The translations under genes were made by a program, and so were the position numbers. Under the pieces are notes generated by a model, which was not told the DNA's origin, ran no database searches, and saw nothing but the letters and a program-made list of their open reading frames with translations. This document shows positions 33,783 to 45,794 of a stretch of 64,000 nt of DNA, one piece after another (the stretch's first letter is position 1; every line of letters starts with the position of its first letter). The DNA is taken from NCBI GenBank assembly GCA_034401795.1, contig CM067369.1:92685241-92749240 (forward strand), read 5' to 3'. The DNA comes from Chaetoderma sp. LZ-2023a. Its lineage: Eukaryota; Mollusca; Caudofoveata; Chaetodermatida; Chaetodermatidae.

Positions 33783-35039
33783 ATGCTCAGATGGTCTTGT
33801 ATTTAGATAGTGAAATGAGTTATATAGCTTAGAGACCAATCTGAGATAGTGTATTCGCCTGAACCAGTAGCTTTAAAAGACTACATTCTATAGGTAGATT
33901 AGTGGACTCTGGGAGTCAAAATCAACATTACACATGCTGTAGCTGTGCATGGTCTATGAGCTTTAAATAATGACCTGATGATTATAGTCAAATTAATTCT
34001 ATTTCAGCATTATGGACAAATATGCTTTTTATGAGGGTATAGATATGTAGCCAATATACTATATCTGTCATAAATAGGTTAATACAAATTAGCTTTTAGG
34101 AAATCCCACAAAGAGTAAAATGGCTAAAATATCTACTAATAATGGCTCCATCTGTCTCCTTACCAGCTCAAGATGTTTTCACTGTATTTGTCTTCTTTTG
34201 TATGTGTGTTGGTCTGTCTGTCTGTTTCTATTTCTCTACCACGCTAGTATGCTTCATTGCCTGCCTGCTTGTCCACCCGCCCATCCGCCCGCCCACCCAT
34301 CAGTCCATCTGTCTGTCAGTCTGTCTGTCCGTCTGTACATCTGTCTGCTTGTCTATCTGTCTGTCTGCCTGTTGTGTAGCTATTCCAGATTTGTAGAAAC
34401 ATACAATCAGGTTTGTGAAATACTAGTCATAAATTGAAATCGAATGTTTTATTCCTTTACTTCAGGATTAAACCCTTTATTTTCACAACTGTGTGCTTTT
34501 CTCGGCTATTTGTGAGCTCTTATGCATATGTTTTGGGCCAGAAGATACAAATCCTGTGATTTTAATACCTAGCAGTGGTCAATTTCGGCTTGCGAACCAT
34601 AAGTTAGCTATAGTTAGCTAGATACCAGTTGAACTTTAAATATGTAGCAAACTACTTAAGTATAGTCGACCGAGCACTCGAGCTAAATCAAAATTTGTGT
34701 AAATTTCAAAATGTCGGACACCACTCGCTTGCCCCGCATAAATGCATATAAATGTTTTAATTTCTCACTAAATATGTTAGGTTTGATGAAATTATACTTA
34801 CCTATTGTATACCAGTGTTCCCAAGGCTAGTTTCATTCTCACTTTATCTCATATGTACGCTTTTTGGCATCTTAGTGGGCAAAGACTTTCGGAGGCATGT
34901 TTTGATGACGACCGAAAGAGTTGGGTACCAATGAACTATAGTTAACTATCCAGCATCTGACTGGGCATACGCCCGGTAGCAAATATACATGTTCAGTAAA
35001 CCAGTTCACTGACTCTGTTAGCCGCGCAAACTTTATCAG
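33783..35039. other. No gene recognised
   Basis: AT-rich sequence with a degenerate TGTC-type tract at 34255-34372 that creates Cys/Leu/Val-rich shadow frames. The last 100 bp before 35040 may hold more of the decayed polymerase. Confidence 0.5.
34255..34372 (+). repeat. Degenerate (CTGT)n / CCGCCCA tract
   Basis: Imperfect CTGT and CCGC-type tetranucleotide units throughout. Confidence 0.7.
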
Positions 35040-35790
35040 AATATCATTATATGAAAGGCCTCGCCTATTAGGAAACAGTAATAGATGATCGAGTGTGTGT
35101 CACAATAGATCGTGTGTTCCCCTGTTTTAACAAGAGCATCTAATACTTTTAGGCGGCCATAGGTCGTGACGAAGGCAGGTGTTAAGATAGAGGTCCTACT
35201 ACAGAGTTTCTAGAATTCACGAATATCAGTATAATGCATGAGCAAAAGATCGTTATTGCAAACAGTAATATCTTTGTTCTCAGTAAGCCACTTATATGCG
35301 TAGATATATTCTGTCTTCGCTTCATCATTTTTTTTGCCAAAAGCCCCCCCAAAATTGCTCGAAAAGATTTTTGACAACGCACGAAATGAAGCGTTCTAGG
35401 TAATTTTATTCTCATTGAGTTCATCCTCTCATTCAAAATATTCTCTGTCAAAAAGTGGGTCTTTCAGTAACAATGGATTCTGGATAGCCTGAAGCTTCCT
35501 GTTTTATTTTCAGAAATTTATCTATATACCCTTTAAATAGGTCATGAGTTTGTTCAGAAAAGTGTCAAATTCTATGGAAATCTAATATATTGTATCCTAG
35601 CTCGACATCCTTGTCTACGTCAGGAGAAAACCATCTTTTTCGTCAGAACAACAACATTCTGTCACTTGGCTCTCTTCAGAACATGTTTTACAAAGGATAA
35701 ATGTTAACCTTCCCCTAATTTTAAGAGCGATACACTGAATGTGTGGGTCTCAGTCGTAGGATGCTACATTTTATACACCTGAACTACTCA
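35040..35790 (-). pseudogene. Decayed protein-primed DNA polymerase B of Polinton/Maverick type
   Basis: Minus-strand translation across several frames follows the order of a Polinton-type PolB. First comes a Cys-containing LTFILCKTC segment, then a VELGY segment, then FLKIKQEASGYP, a very characteristic signature. A degraded K-x3-NS-x2-G region and EYIYAYKW follow, and finally a YxDTDS-type motif (about 35085-35115) in which the second Asp is His. At least two frameshifts and several stops interrupt it. The family replicates its DNA with a terminal-protein primer and encodes integrase and capsid proteins. None of those was identified nearby, so this is an isolated fossil. It is dead: the catalytic aspartate is lost. 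Confidence 0.85.
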
Positions 35791-35997
35791 GATACCTGCA
35801 AACCGTGCTTAATACCAGTCGTTTATGATCTCCAGAAACATAGTGGGTGAATTTCAACATTTCAGGTCTGTTGGATATAAGAAACATAGATCAACAAAGG
35901 TATTTCCTGACCATTGGATCTCGTAAAACCAAAAAATCATTCATTGCTACATACACATCAGTATTACCCATTAAACAGCGTCATGGGGAGAACTCAC

Positions 35998-36145
35998 CTG
36001 CTTTGACAGTAAGTTTTGCCCAAACTTCAATGGTAGAAAACATGTCAGGGCTGTGAGAGTCACACTTTTCCCCATCATGATGTGGATGATGATAATCTTC
36101 CATCTTGTCTTTTGACACATCTACTGCCTTTCCCTCTGCTAACAT
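35998..36145 (-). other. Possible exon with consensus splice donor
   Basis: An open frame of 49 codons on the minus strand ends at CAG|GTGAGT (donor between 35998 and 35997). It begins with ATG at 36145, and an acceptor-like TTAGCAG lies at its start. The encoded segment is His/Asp-rich, then SPDMFSTIEVWAKLTVKAG. No family is recognised. A matching acceptor (CCAACAG at about 35868) would put the next codons out of frame, so it is uncertain. Confidence 0.25.
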
Positions 36146-36149
36146 AATA

Positions 36150-36241
<92 letters not shown>

Positions 36242-36246
36242 TTATT
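36146..36246. repeat. (TAA)n/(TTA)n microsatellite palindrome
   Basis: About 17 TAA-type units run directly into about 14 ATT-type units, so the tract is its own inverted repeat and can form a hairpin of roughly 45 bp. Confidence 0.9.
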
Positions 36247-37379
36247 CTCACGCTAATGTCTGCTAGTATAAGAGAGCGAAATAGTGTGAGGAAGAAGAGA
36301 GTGAAAGAGCGAGAGCAGGAAGAATATACAGTTTATATATTCATTTAGTCATAAGTCTTTAAATTTTGAAAAACATTTGCTCATTGGCTTGAATTTCAAA
36401 GAAGAAATACTTACAATCTGAAATATATCTAGTAATGCATTTTCTCTGTCAAAATATGTCCAATATAAAAAATCCCTGCTACATGTTTATTTGTGGTCTA
36501 GCTCTCAGCCTATCAGACTACCTGTGTGTTTTTGGCACTATTTGTCTATCACTCGCTCAAGGTTTTATCTAGTGCGTTATCTTCACTGCAAGATATCCCG
36601 TGTAGGCCATGGCCAATGTCCACATTTTTTCCAAACTAAGATGGCAAATTCTAAAAAGCGTTTCTGAGAGCTCGATAAAAGTCCAATCGATAATAACTAT
36701 ATATAAACTGTAAGGCATGCTATAATTAAATATGTTCTGAGGAATAGCAATAAATGATGATGGTTTATGAGATTGTTACGTCATCCCCGCACTAACGCTA
36801 ACTTTTCCGAGCACGAAGGCCGTACACTAAATATTTATATGCAGGGAGCCCTAACATGTGCTAATTTGCAATCATTATGCATTTTACACCACGCGAAAAC
36901 GATTCAATCAAGTGGTACACTTGACCCGTGAGTATTGTCAAATTACTCAGCCGACGCAAGCTAACCGTTATAATGCATGTCGCAGGAAGTGTAAATATAT
37001 ATTCTGAGAAAACATATGATAATATTGCCGGAACCACAGAACCGATTGTTATAATTCCGATACCTTACTGTAGCTGCAAATTCGAAGATTTATCGAATGC
37101 TAGGGATGTTAGAATCGCCCTGTGGTTCAAAAGATACACTTCAGGATGCGTTCTATCCATCATCCCATATCGAAATAAGTCTTACAGCGACAATGACAGA
37201 ATTTGCCGTGCCGGTGTTTTATAATGTTATCTCATAACTGGGTAAGTTTCATCAAAATATCTTAATTATTGAAATCACTACAGCTTGGAAAATTCCAAGA
37301 TTTTATGTCAAAATGTTAATTCATTTTATAATATCTCTGGCAATATTCACATGAGCAAAATTATAATTAATCAGGCAAA
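36247..37379. other. No gene recognised
   Basis: A plus-strand frame at 36928-37224 (98 codons) lacks recognisable features. Otherwise AT-rich sequence. Confidence 0.45.
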
Positions 37380-37489
37380 TAGCTGTTTCATTCAGTAGCT
37401 GTTTCATTCAGTAGCTGTTTCATTCAGTAGCTGTTTCATTCAGTAGCTGTTTCATTCAGTAGCATTTTCATTCAGTAGCTGTTTCATTC
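37380..37489 (+). repeat. 16 bp tandem repeat, about seven copies
   Basis: Unit AGCTGTTTCATTCAGT, uniform except for one unit with GCATTTT. Confidence 0.9.
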
Positions 37490-37899
37490 AGCTGTAAGCA
37501 AACTCCAATTTAATGACAATACGCAAAGTATTTCCAAAGATAGAACCTGCGAGACAAAACCATCTCACGCTGAATTTTACCAAAAAGAGATCAAATATTC
37601 TCAGATCGTATCGTAGATGACCAATATCTATATATTCCAGACTATTAACCCCTTGTGCGATTTTAAGATCCATTATACCATATCAATCAGCACATATTTA
37701 AAGATAGTAGAATCATTGGAATCGCTTAAGCGGTTCCGTTGCTATTATCATTTACATATACTTCCTCAAAATATGTATCCGCATCTATATGCCACGTGTC
37801 TCCAGTTATCCCTAGTAGTGGCGATGCGGGGCTGACGTCGATAATCGTGATACAATGGCAGCGCCCTGATGTGCAAGGAATTTTCAATTTTATTTATTT

Positions 37900-38745
37900 A
37901 GCGATAATTTGTTTGTGTGTATGGGGTAGGGGTGGGTCTTGGATTCAAAATTTAACATTTCATTCAATCTAAGACTCATTCAGCGTGTATGGGTAAAGGG
38001 AGGTAATCTATGACAAATACAAAACCTGTTATCTTACGAGTCTACCTTGAGGTCAGATCATTCCGAAGCCATCACCATTGGATCGAGCATACGTTATATA
38101 TGTTTTCATGAAAAGCAAGGAAAAAGTCCAAAAGTGTAAAATAAAATAACCGAGGAATTTGTAAGGTTGTGGTGGGGGTAAAAAACCCAAACATTTTACT
38201 CAATCTAACAATCTCAATCAGCATGTATGAGTAAAGGGAGGTAATCTATGGTAAAACGGAAATTGGTAATTTTGAGGCCCAAGCGGTACGTTTCCACCTG
38301 TGCCTGTAACCCAGGAGTGGTGCAAAAATGAAAGGACGTCACAAGGCATTGTCTAATATGTCCATTGACCTGCCAAAATGAAAACTAGTAATTTTGATGG
38401 CCAAAGGGTACCCATCCACTTGGGCAAGTGCCCGCCAGATTAAAATCAACCCCTTAAGAGCTCGAATGAATATCCTGACCAAGTATGGTTGTGATCTGAT
38501 AAAAAATCTTGGAGTAGTCACAGTGCAAATATCCGTCCAGATAATCCTAATTCATTCCATATAGGGTCATTTTCCATACATTGGAGTCAAAGGTCCTGTC
38601 ACCTTTTCGGTGAGCAAACATATTCAGGATCCAAAGGGTAACATCCTACACAAGTATATTAGTGATCCGATCAAAACTGTAGGTATAGTAGCACTTTAAA
38701 GATCAATACTGAAAATCTCAATACATTTTCTATAGGACTTATGTG
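37900..38745 (+). repeat. Low-copy tandem units of about 240 and 190 bp
   Basis: A segment with GAGTAAAGGGAGGTAATCTATG-type sequence occurs twice (about 38000 and 38230). Further right, a GTGATCTGAT...GTAGTCACAGTGCAAATA unit is repeated with changes (about 38490 and 38670). Confidence 0.5.
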
Positions 38746-38813
38746 CCCACGGACAAGTGAGTAGCTCGAAACACGTTGGACAAATCCGAAATAAAAGCAC
38801 AAGCACACGATTA

Positions 38814-40935
38814 TTAATGTAGCTCGCGGGGGTACGCACTGGTCCACCATGACGTGCCAATCCATCACGCCGCAGGTGCATGACAGATGGGAGGGCTGGT
38901 TAGCTGCAAATCTCGGGGTGGCGGATCCCGTATCGCGTCCTTCCGCAAAGTACAAAGATCGACCCCTAAGGCCGGTGGAACACATAGGTTCCGGTGGGGC
39001 CGTGCAGCCATTGTCGCTGAGATTGAACCAGACCATGTCGTCCCAACTGTTGGTGTCACAGGTGTGTCTATTCATCATGATTTAACCCTACGGACTAGAT
39101 GGTAATAATAATTAAACAGTCACAAAATTTATACCACTATACAAACAATTCTATACGTTAGACAGTGAATGAGCACAATAATACACAACGTAGAGTTGGC
39201 CTGGTTTTCTTTCCACGTGGTTTCGCCAGAGGTACCACACAGATCCTTGAATCCGCAGAGGTATCCCCGCAAGAGAGAGCCTCCGAAACGAAGACACTAG
39301 GTAGTTTAATATAAACTAGTATACCCCAACATACACACAAAGAAAATATTGTTGCTGCTAGAGGAAAGTGCCTCGCGTGGGCCTCCGTCACAGGAAAATT
39401 CCTTCAACGCCGAAGCGGAGGAAGAGAGTTGACAAAAAGGGCCACTCTTTTGTTCAACAGAAAATGCTAAGTGCTGAAAATCCTAGTGAAGCTACTGTTA
39501 AGGTCTTGCATGCCGGTTTACGTGAAGACGGGATGAACGATTTCCGAAGAATTCCCAGGTCACCATCTTATGTAGTTCCAAAGTTGCTGCATTGATAGTT
39601 GCCACTTTATTTGTGTGGGCCTTCTGCTACATCCTAACATACTACCATTTAGGTGTTAGTAACGAAAACAAGCTTTGGCCGCAAGTGGCAGGGATTACTA
39701 CCTAACTTTAGATATGGTTATCCGTTGGGTGTAGATGCTCAGTTTCCTGTAGGTCGCCCCACATAGCATCTACCACCAAGGACAGCATGCGTACACGTTA
39801 CGGAATAAAGCCATGAATCAAATAACGACCGGTCACCTGGTTCCGCAACCACATATAACATCACCAGTCGAGTTTCCCCAGTTCACAATAGCAATTTAAA
39901 ATACTGACATGTCTTTATGGGGGGTGGGGGTGGGGTGGAGAGACGGATATCCATCGCGAACATCCTTCCCGTGAGGGTGTTGCGAGCTCCAATGCTTAAT
40001 CCAGACACTGCAACGAATTTGGATGGAGATCCGCATCTCGTCCGTCACCGTGTGCTATGGAGCTACCATTTTAACCTGTCATTAGGGTTATTTTCCAACA
40101 TGCCCAGAGATGCACTGCAAGCCGGGACTAGCACATATATATAAATATTATTATTTCGCAGTGCTTCCTACTTTGGCAGGGGAATCTACCTAATAAGTAT
40201 CCGAAGACACAAAGGGGTGTGTATGTAAATCGGCACTTTAACTATCACTGCTCGGAAACCTCCGATAGTTTTCCAGGGTCGGATCCGGTCAACGTGTCGA
40301 TTAGGATTCCAAACAATTAATAAGCCATGAGCCTGGTGGATGCGCGGAAAGAGACAATAACTTGCTATATATAAGAGGCCCTATAGGTCGCTTAGCCAAT
40401 TTTACACAACCTCGCTACATTACCACAACAACCGCAAAAGAGGCGTACACTATGCGTCTCCGACGAAGAAATTGTCCCTAACCGCTTTAAACCTATCCTA
40501 TCGAGCTGAATAACCAGGTTTAGTTGGTAACATGTCAGGCTCAAACAATTAGAGCATGATCAGCGACCTCAGTTTAAAATTGACGCTGGCGGGAATAGTG
40601 ATGCGGATATATGTTGCTGTATAGTATTTCCTAGCGTACTGCATTCTAGAGTTTTTATAAATGAACAAAACATATAAACTAGATGGCTACTTGCCATATG
40701 CACAACTAATGGATACGAAGATGATGAAATGATAATTAAAGTATCATAGGGCACTAGATCTTACGGTGCGGCTAATTGAAAGCACCACAGTAAATAAGGA
40801 TAATATGCACAGTATGCAACAGAAATTATAAGAATGCGGTCCTAGGACCGGTACGGTACCTATTAGTCATCAGTACCTTTATACGGAAATAATTAACCGT
40901 TTATAATTAAACGTACAATAGTATAGCTACTTGAG
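38814..40935 (-). mobile_element. Unclassified 2.2 kb repeat element, copy B (inverted relative to copy A)
   Basis: Reverse complement matches 5935-8131 throughout. On the minus strand it ends with an open frame (from 39078) carrying the same TNSWD, TAPPE, STGLR and SCTCG segments as copy A, without the stop seen there, for about 75 codons before the homology ends at 38814. An internal near-duplication of about 45 bp (including 40703-40725 and 40947-40969) lies at its upstream edge. An env-like remnant sits directly upstream. Family unknown. Confidence 0.6.
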
Positions 40936-40959
40936 TACCTAGTGGGCAACTAATGGATA

Positions 40960-41900
40960 CGAAGATGATTGGTACAGATTAATGATAGTAGAACTATTTC
41001 ATGTCTCATCGTTGTCACAGCCATACAATTTAATGATGTGAGATCTTTCAACAAGGACCAAACTATTAAATTACGATAATAGCATTGAACAGGTAGATTT
41101 TTTACACCTGCTATAATTTGTCTGGACACCTCTACTAAATCCAAAGCACTGAATAACTCTTCTGTCGATCCTCTTCCTTGAGGAAGCTGTTTGTCGACAG
41201 AATGTCATAGACATTTTGTTGATACTCATAGGCAACACCTTCTAGCAAGTCAATCGCCTGCCCTATTCATATTAAAGAAAACAAGTAGCATTTCAAAGTC
41301 TGATAACTCTTTTCTGAGATAATCAACACTTTCAGAGACATTCTGTTGTGTGTCGGACAAGTCATTGATTCAATTCCTAGTGACACCGACGTGTGATGTT
41401 AGTTCATTGGTATAGTGTATTAATTTGTTAACTTGTAGCATATATGTCTTAACAATTTCTTTTATCTTTCCTATATCGCTGCCAATGGCAACACCAAACA
41501 AAGAAGAGTCAATAGCGCCTACAAGGATCAAAAGATCATGTCGTTGTGAGGAAATCATGTTGCCCACCACTAGATATCAAGCAGTCATCTTTCTAACACA
41601 CTGAAGCCTGTTTGATATTTGATATGGTAATTACATTGTAAGGAGATAGAAGAGATTTTGTTCTAGCAATGCTAATACTTTTTTTTAATAAATTCAACTG
41701 GTTGACTGAAATTTGCTGGTAAATGGGGAGCTGAAGTGGATATGTCAATCGTCCATTCATAATGATAGAAATAGGAGGATGTGAAGTAATTAAGACACCA
41801 TTATTACCTTTCTGGATATCATGCGATGTTATTCCATGGCTACCAGAGGAAATGAACAATATTGATGATAATGCATAGAATGTAAACAGCGACAGTGCGA
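40960..41900 (-). pseudogene. Possible remnant of an F-like fusion glycoprotein (env) gene
   Basis: Minus-strand frames, broken by at least two stops and frameshifts, show a glycine-containing hydrophobic start, a long heptad-like helical stretch (about 41510-41300) and a following segment with the spacing seen in the ectodomain of baculovirus-F/errantivirus-type envelope proteins. The match is by pattern only. Its position just upstream of copy B would suit an env gene before a 3' LTR. Non-functional. It could also be an unrelated helical protein. Confidence 0.35.
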
Positions 41901-41979
41901 TACACTGGTGTGTCTATAAGGTAAATGTGAGTGAGATATGATGGTTGATGACAGCGGCTATCTAATGCAGAAATTGTGC

Positions 41980-43269
41980 ATCAGACATTGGGCGATCAAT
42001 AACACCAATACCAGAAACCAGAGTATTTGTTATTTACTGGTTGTTTGCGTCCTTCCTCAATTTTGACCATTGTGTCTTGTCATCAGCCAATACATTTAGA
42101 TTCCTCATGTCCATTGGTTATCTGAGTGTACCGATTCCTGCTATCTTGATGTCATGCCACAGCATGCTTAACATGTTTATGCAATAACGTCCTCTCCAGG
42201 CTTTATATTTGCTCGCTCCCACTATGGCGAATTCCAAAGCTCTCTGTGATGGTGTGTCTTCTGGATTCCTTGGCACATGGCGAAACATGGCCCATATTTG
42301 CTGTGTAGCTTGTAAGGACAGTGGTCATGTATTACATACTTTGTATAGTGAAGCAATGGAAATTATGCTTCCTGGTCACCTCTATCCACTGATGCTGTGA
42401 GCGCATATGCGGTAGACATTAAGTTTGTCTAGACCGGCCTTTGGAGCTGCCAAACTGTTACAGTTATACAGCATCAAGGATACGCATATTGTGTTGTATA
42501 AACCTAGTCTTTTTGCGAATGGCATCTTTGATCCATAGCTTCAAAAAGGACTGGACAGCTATGTTCCCCATGATGCAGCAATGTCAACATTACTGGCCAT
42601 AATATTACTTTTCCTGCATGGTTTACCTCCACAAAGTGGATCACCATTTTCTTTAGTTTACTGCTAGGTATGTGTAGGTGAACTCTGTTTTGGATTCATT
42701 CATAAAGAGATTCTCAATTTTTAGTTTGCTTGCAACTATTCTGAGTAGTTTCTCAAGGGGTTTCCTTTCCTCAGCTATGAAGTCCACATCGTGGACATAT
42801 TTCCTCACTAGCAGTATACCTGGTATGGACATGGGGTGTGTGGGTTATTTGGTCTTGTGGAATTTTCCCAAATAGATTTCAATGCATCAGCAAGGTAACA
42901 GGTCAAAAGTACTGGGAATAGACCACCTCTCTGTGGGTAACCGATTGACGTCTCAAACACCTGCAGATTTCACTGACTTGACTCGTACGCTCAGTTGGTG
43001 TTTACATGTTGTAGCCCTTGAGGATTTGTTTGTGCCTTAGGCGCATGCCATGTCAATGCCAATTTTGTGGAAATCCTAGTGTTTGGAATGCCTACTGAGA
43101 AAAACATGACGTGATGTCTGCGCAGCTGCTTCCACATTTAAAGCCCCTTTGATATTATCCTGTGAAGTCATCGATTTTGTCTTGGATGTGGCATAGAGTA
43201 ACATTGGACAGGAGTGTGTATGCTGTTGAGGAGCACAATTTTCTTTGGGGTTGGGTGTGCGTGCGTACG

Positions 43270-43337
<68 letters not shown>

Positions 43338-45010
43338 TGTGTGCGTGCGTGCGTGCGTGCGTGTATGTGTGTGTGCTTCTGTGGGGTTGTGGTTGGGTGG
43401 ATTCTTGGGCGTGGCTAGCGTGGTAAGGGTGCCTTGGCCTACAGTATCGATTGTAAGATGGTGCATAAAAGCTGAATTGATTAGAACCCACATTCTGTTT
43501 TGAGATAATGTCACTTGGATAATTGAAATTGGATAATTAATTGCTCATGCCATCAGGTCTGGATGCATAACCTTTTTCAGGGATTTGAGTGCCTTTTCAT
43601 TTTCTGTTATCTTAATTGGTTTTACTAATTGCATGGGGGCACTTGAAAACGGATGCAAGAGCTTATCATCTTGATAGTGAACCGGTTCTTTTAAACCATT
43701 CTCGAATTGCATCAGTTTTGCCCTGTGCAGTCCCTATAAAGTGTCTTTCAGGGTTGTGTACAGTGAGTGGTGTTATCTAATCAGCTACTCTCAAGGCTCT
43801 GGTTTCCCGAAACATTTTGTAACAGTTATCTATGGCGGTGATTTACTGATTGGGAGTCTGCTGGTTGAATAGCAAGAACTTTTAAGCGTTAAAAATTCAC
43901 TGATGTGGTGCAGAATGTTACTGCATTTCCTGCATAGTTTGGTACGGTCTTCATTTTCGCCATTTTGATCGATGCACAGCCGTAACACTTTCTGCTCTGA
44001 TGATAGTTTCGTTACCACAAGGTCATCAGTATATCTAGTTTGGTTGTTGTTTTCGAAAACTTTTATGGTGCTGGTATCTAATAATTACATACATTTGAGA
44101 ATTTTGTTTACGGCTTCGTTTGGAGCTGACGCCAATGTTAGATAACTGCTCCACGGCGGCCTTTTTGCATGACATTTGAATATCAGTATCGCTGATGGGC
44201 TTGGGTAGGTCATAACGGAGTATACCCTCTTGTGTATGGCATTTGTATATTAGATAGAGATGGTTCACCTGAATGCTTATAGCGACTGGCTTATCGTCAG
44301 AATTGAGTCATCCACCACCATAGAAACCAGCATCCCAAAGTAGTGGTTTTGTATCTATTTTGCCTAGTATGAAGTCTATTTGGTTGAAAACTGCTGTTGT
44401 AGCCTTAGGGCCTGTTGTGGCTGTGTGATCAGCAATGTGTCCTGCCAATGTTGTCCGGTGATGACACGGATATCTGAAAGACGTAATTGTTGCAAATGGG
44501 CAATTGGAACAAAGGAATACCAGTAGTGTATCTCCATTGCCGTTGTGTATGCATACGCCATGTCTTGAATATGTGTCTGCGTTGCAGAGTTTACACAGCT
44601 TGGAGTTGAAATATCCACACAGGAACAGTTGCCATCTGGCTGGGATAGTAATGGCGGAGCTCAGTTCTTCATAGAAGGAATCTCTTTGGGTTTGAGGATA
44701 CGATATTTAGTGGTGGTGCTCTTTTGCGTTGGCATAGCAATGCCAATGAATGCAGCGCACTGACTGACGCATCCCAAACTATTGACATGGTCCAGAACCC
44801 TTGGTCCGATTACGAAGCCCAAGACGTCTGGCCTGTCTGAAGTTGCCGCTCTGAGTTGGTAGTTACTTTAGTCTCTTGAGTGCATGCAGTATCAATGTCA
44901 TAGTGTTCACAGCTTGCACCCAAGGTTGGAATGTTGCACTCAGTCCATGTACACTCCACGCAGCTATTGTAAGCGCCTGATAATATTGCGTTGTCTGATG
45001 ATGCCAAACA
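41980..45010 (-). mobile_element. LINE, copy 2 (endonuclease, linker, RT, C-terminus)
   Basis: Same family as 9460-11058 and colinear with it over 43.5-44.8 kb, but extending through the reverse transcriptase. Endonuclease signs are a FNSKL segment, and NQIDFIL near 44365 followed by the D-[AS]-x-x-Y-G-G region. RT signs are YPQRGGLFPVLL (about 42940-42905) and a catalytic motif reading YVHDVDFIAEE (about 42800) where YADD is expected. The C-terminal region has RHVPRNPEDTP (about 42300), seen at the ends of RTE-like LINE proteins. Multiple stops and frameshifts, plus a microsatellite at 43255-43362, make it dead. Confidence 0.75.
43255..43362. repeat. (GCGT)n microsatellite
   Basis: About 25 tetranucleotide units with one or two substitutions. 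Overlapping Arg-Thr-His and Cys-Val-Arg frames are artefacts. Confidence 0.95.
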
Positions 45011-45794
45011 CAGTTTCTAGTTTGAAGAAGGTTAGACAAATTCAGATTTGCCTCTGAATGCGGATGTCAGTCCGCAAGCCTGATGACTTAGTTTACCAAC
45101 AAAGTTAGTACCTATAAAGGAGTGGAGGACGAGAAGTGTGATCACATTGAGCCGTGGTCACCATTTCAATGGCCACGTATTACTAATAATGGAGTGATCA
45201 CTTTCCAGGATATTTCACAACAGCCTTCGCTGGGGCCAATGCTGAGTCATGTAATTTTCGCTATATAATAAAGCATCTTTTTCCACTGTTCTGTTTGTTG
45301 GAAAGGATATGAATGAAGAGATTGCTAAAGATCTTTTCACCTTGCTATCGGTATGGGGTCGGGGAGGCACGGTGCCGTGGAATAGCTATAAGCGTCGTAT
45401 CTTAATGCCTTTGTGAATTCCAATTCTGTCAGAGTTGGTCAGGGCGCAAAATATTGAGGAAGAGCTAAAGTAATCTAGAAGCGGGTCATACTTATACCCG
45501 TGTTCTAAATTGGAAATCTACCACATTTTGATTCCAAAACGGTGTTAGATACCACGACACAGGACGTAGATTACATTCCAGAGACTCCCCAAAGATTATT
45601 TCCACTGCAGCTCTTGATGCAATAACAATACCACGTTCAGTGACACATCTATTTAGTAGATAGACAACTTTATTTGGTTTGCGATCACTAATTTATGATC
45701 AGAAGTTACTTATATGCTATGACTTGTGCTTGATGCTACTACCTCCTTAAATGCCTCTGTAGTAGTAATAATGTGGGAATCCCGTTTAAGCCAT
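45011..45794. other. No gene recognised
   Basis: AT-rich sequence upstream of LINE copy 2. Nothing assignable. Confidence 0.45.

Noticed and set aside
34120-34437. Cys/Val/Leu-rich membrane-like ORF
   Set aside because: Arises from degenerate CTGT repeats.
43155-43514. Arg-Thr-His and Cys-Val-Arg repeat proteins
   Set aside because: Translations of the (GCGT)n microsatellite in several frames; the same applies to 52959-53337.
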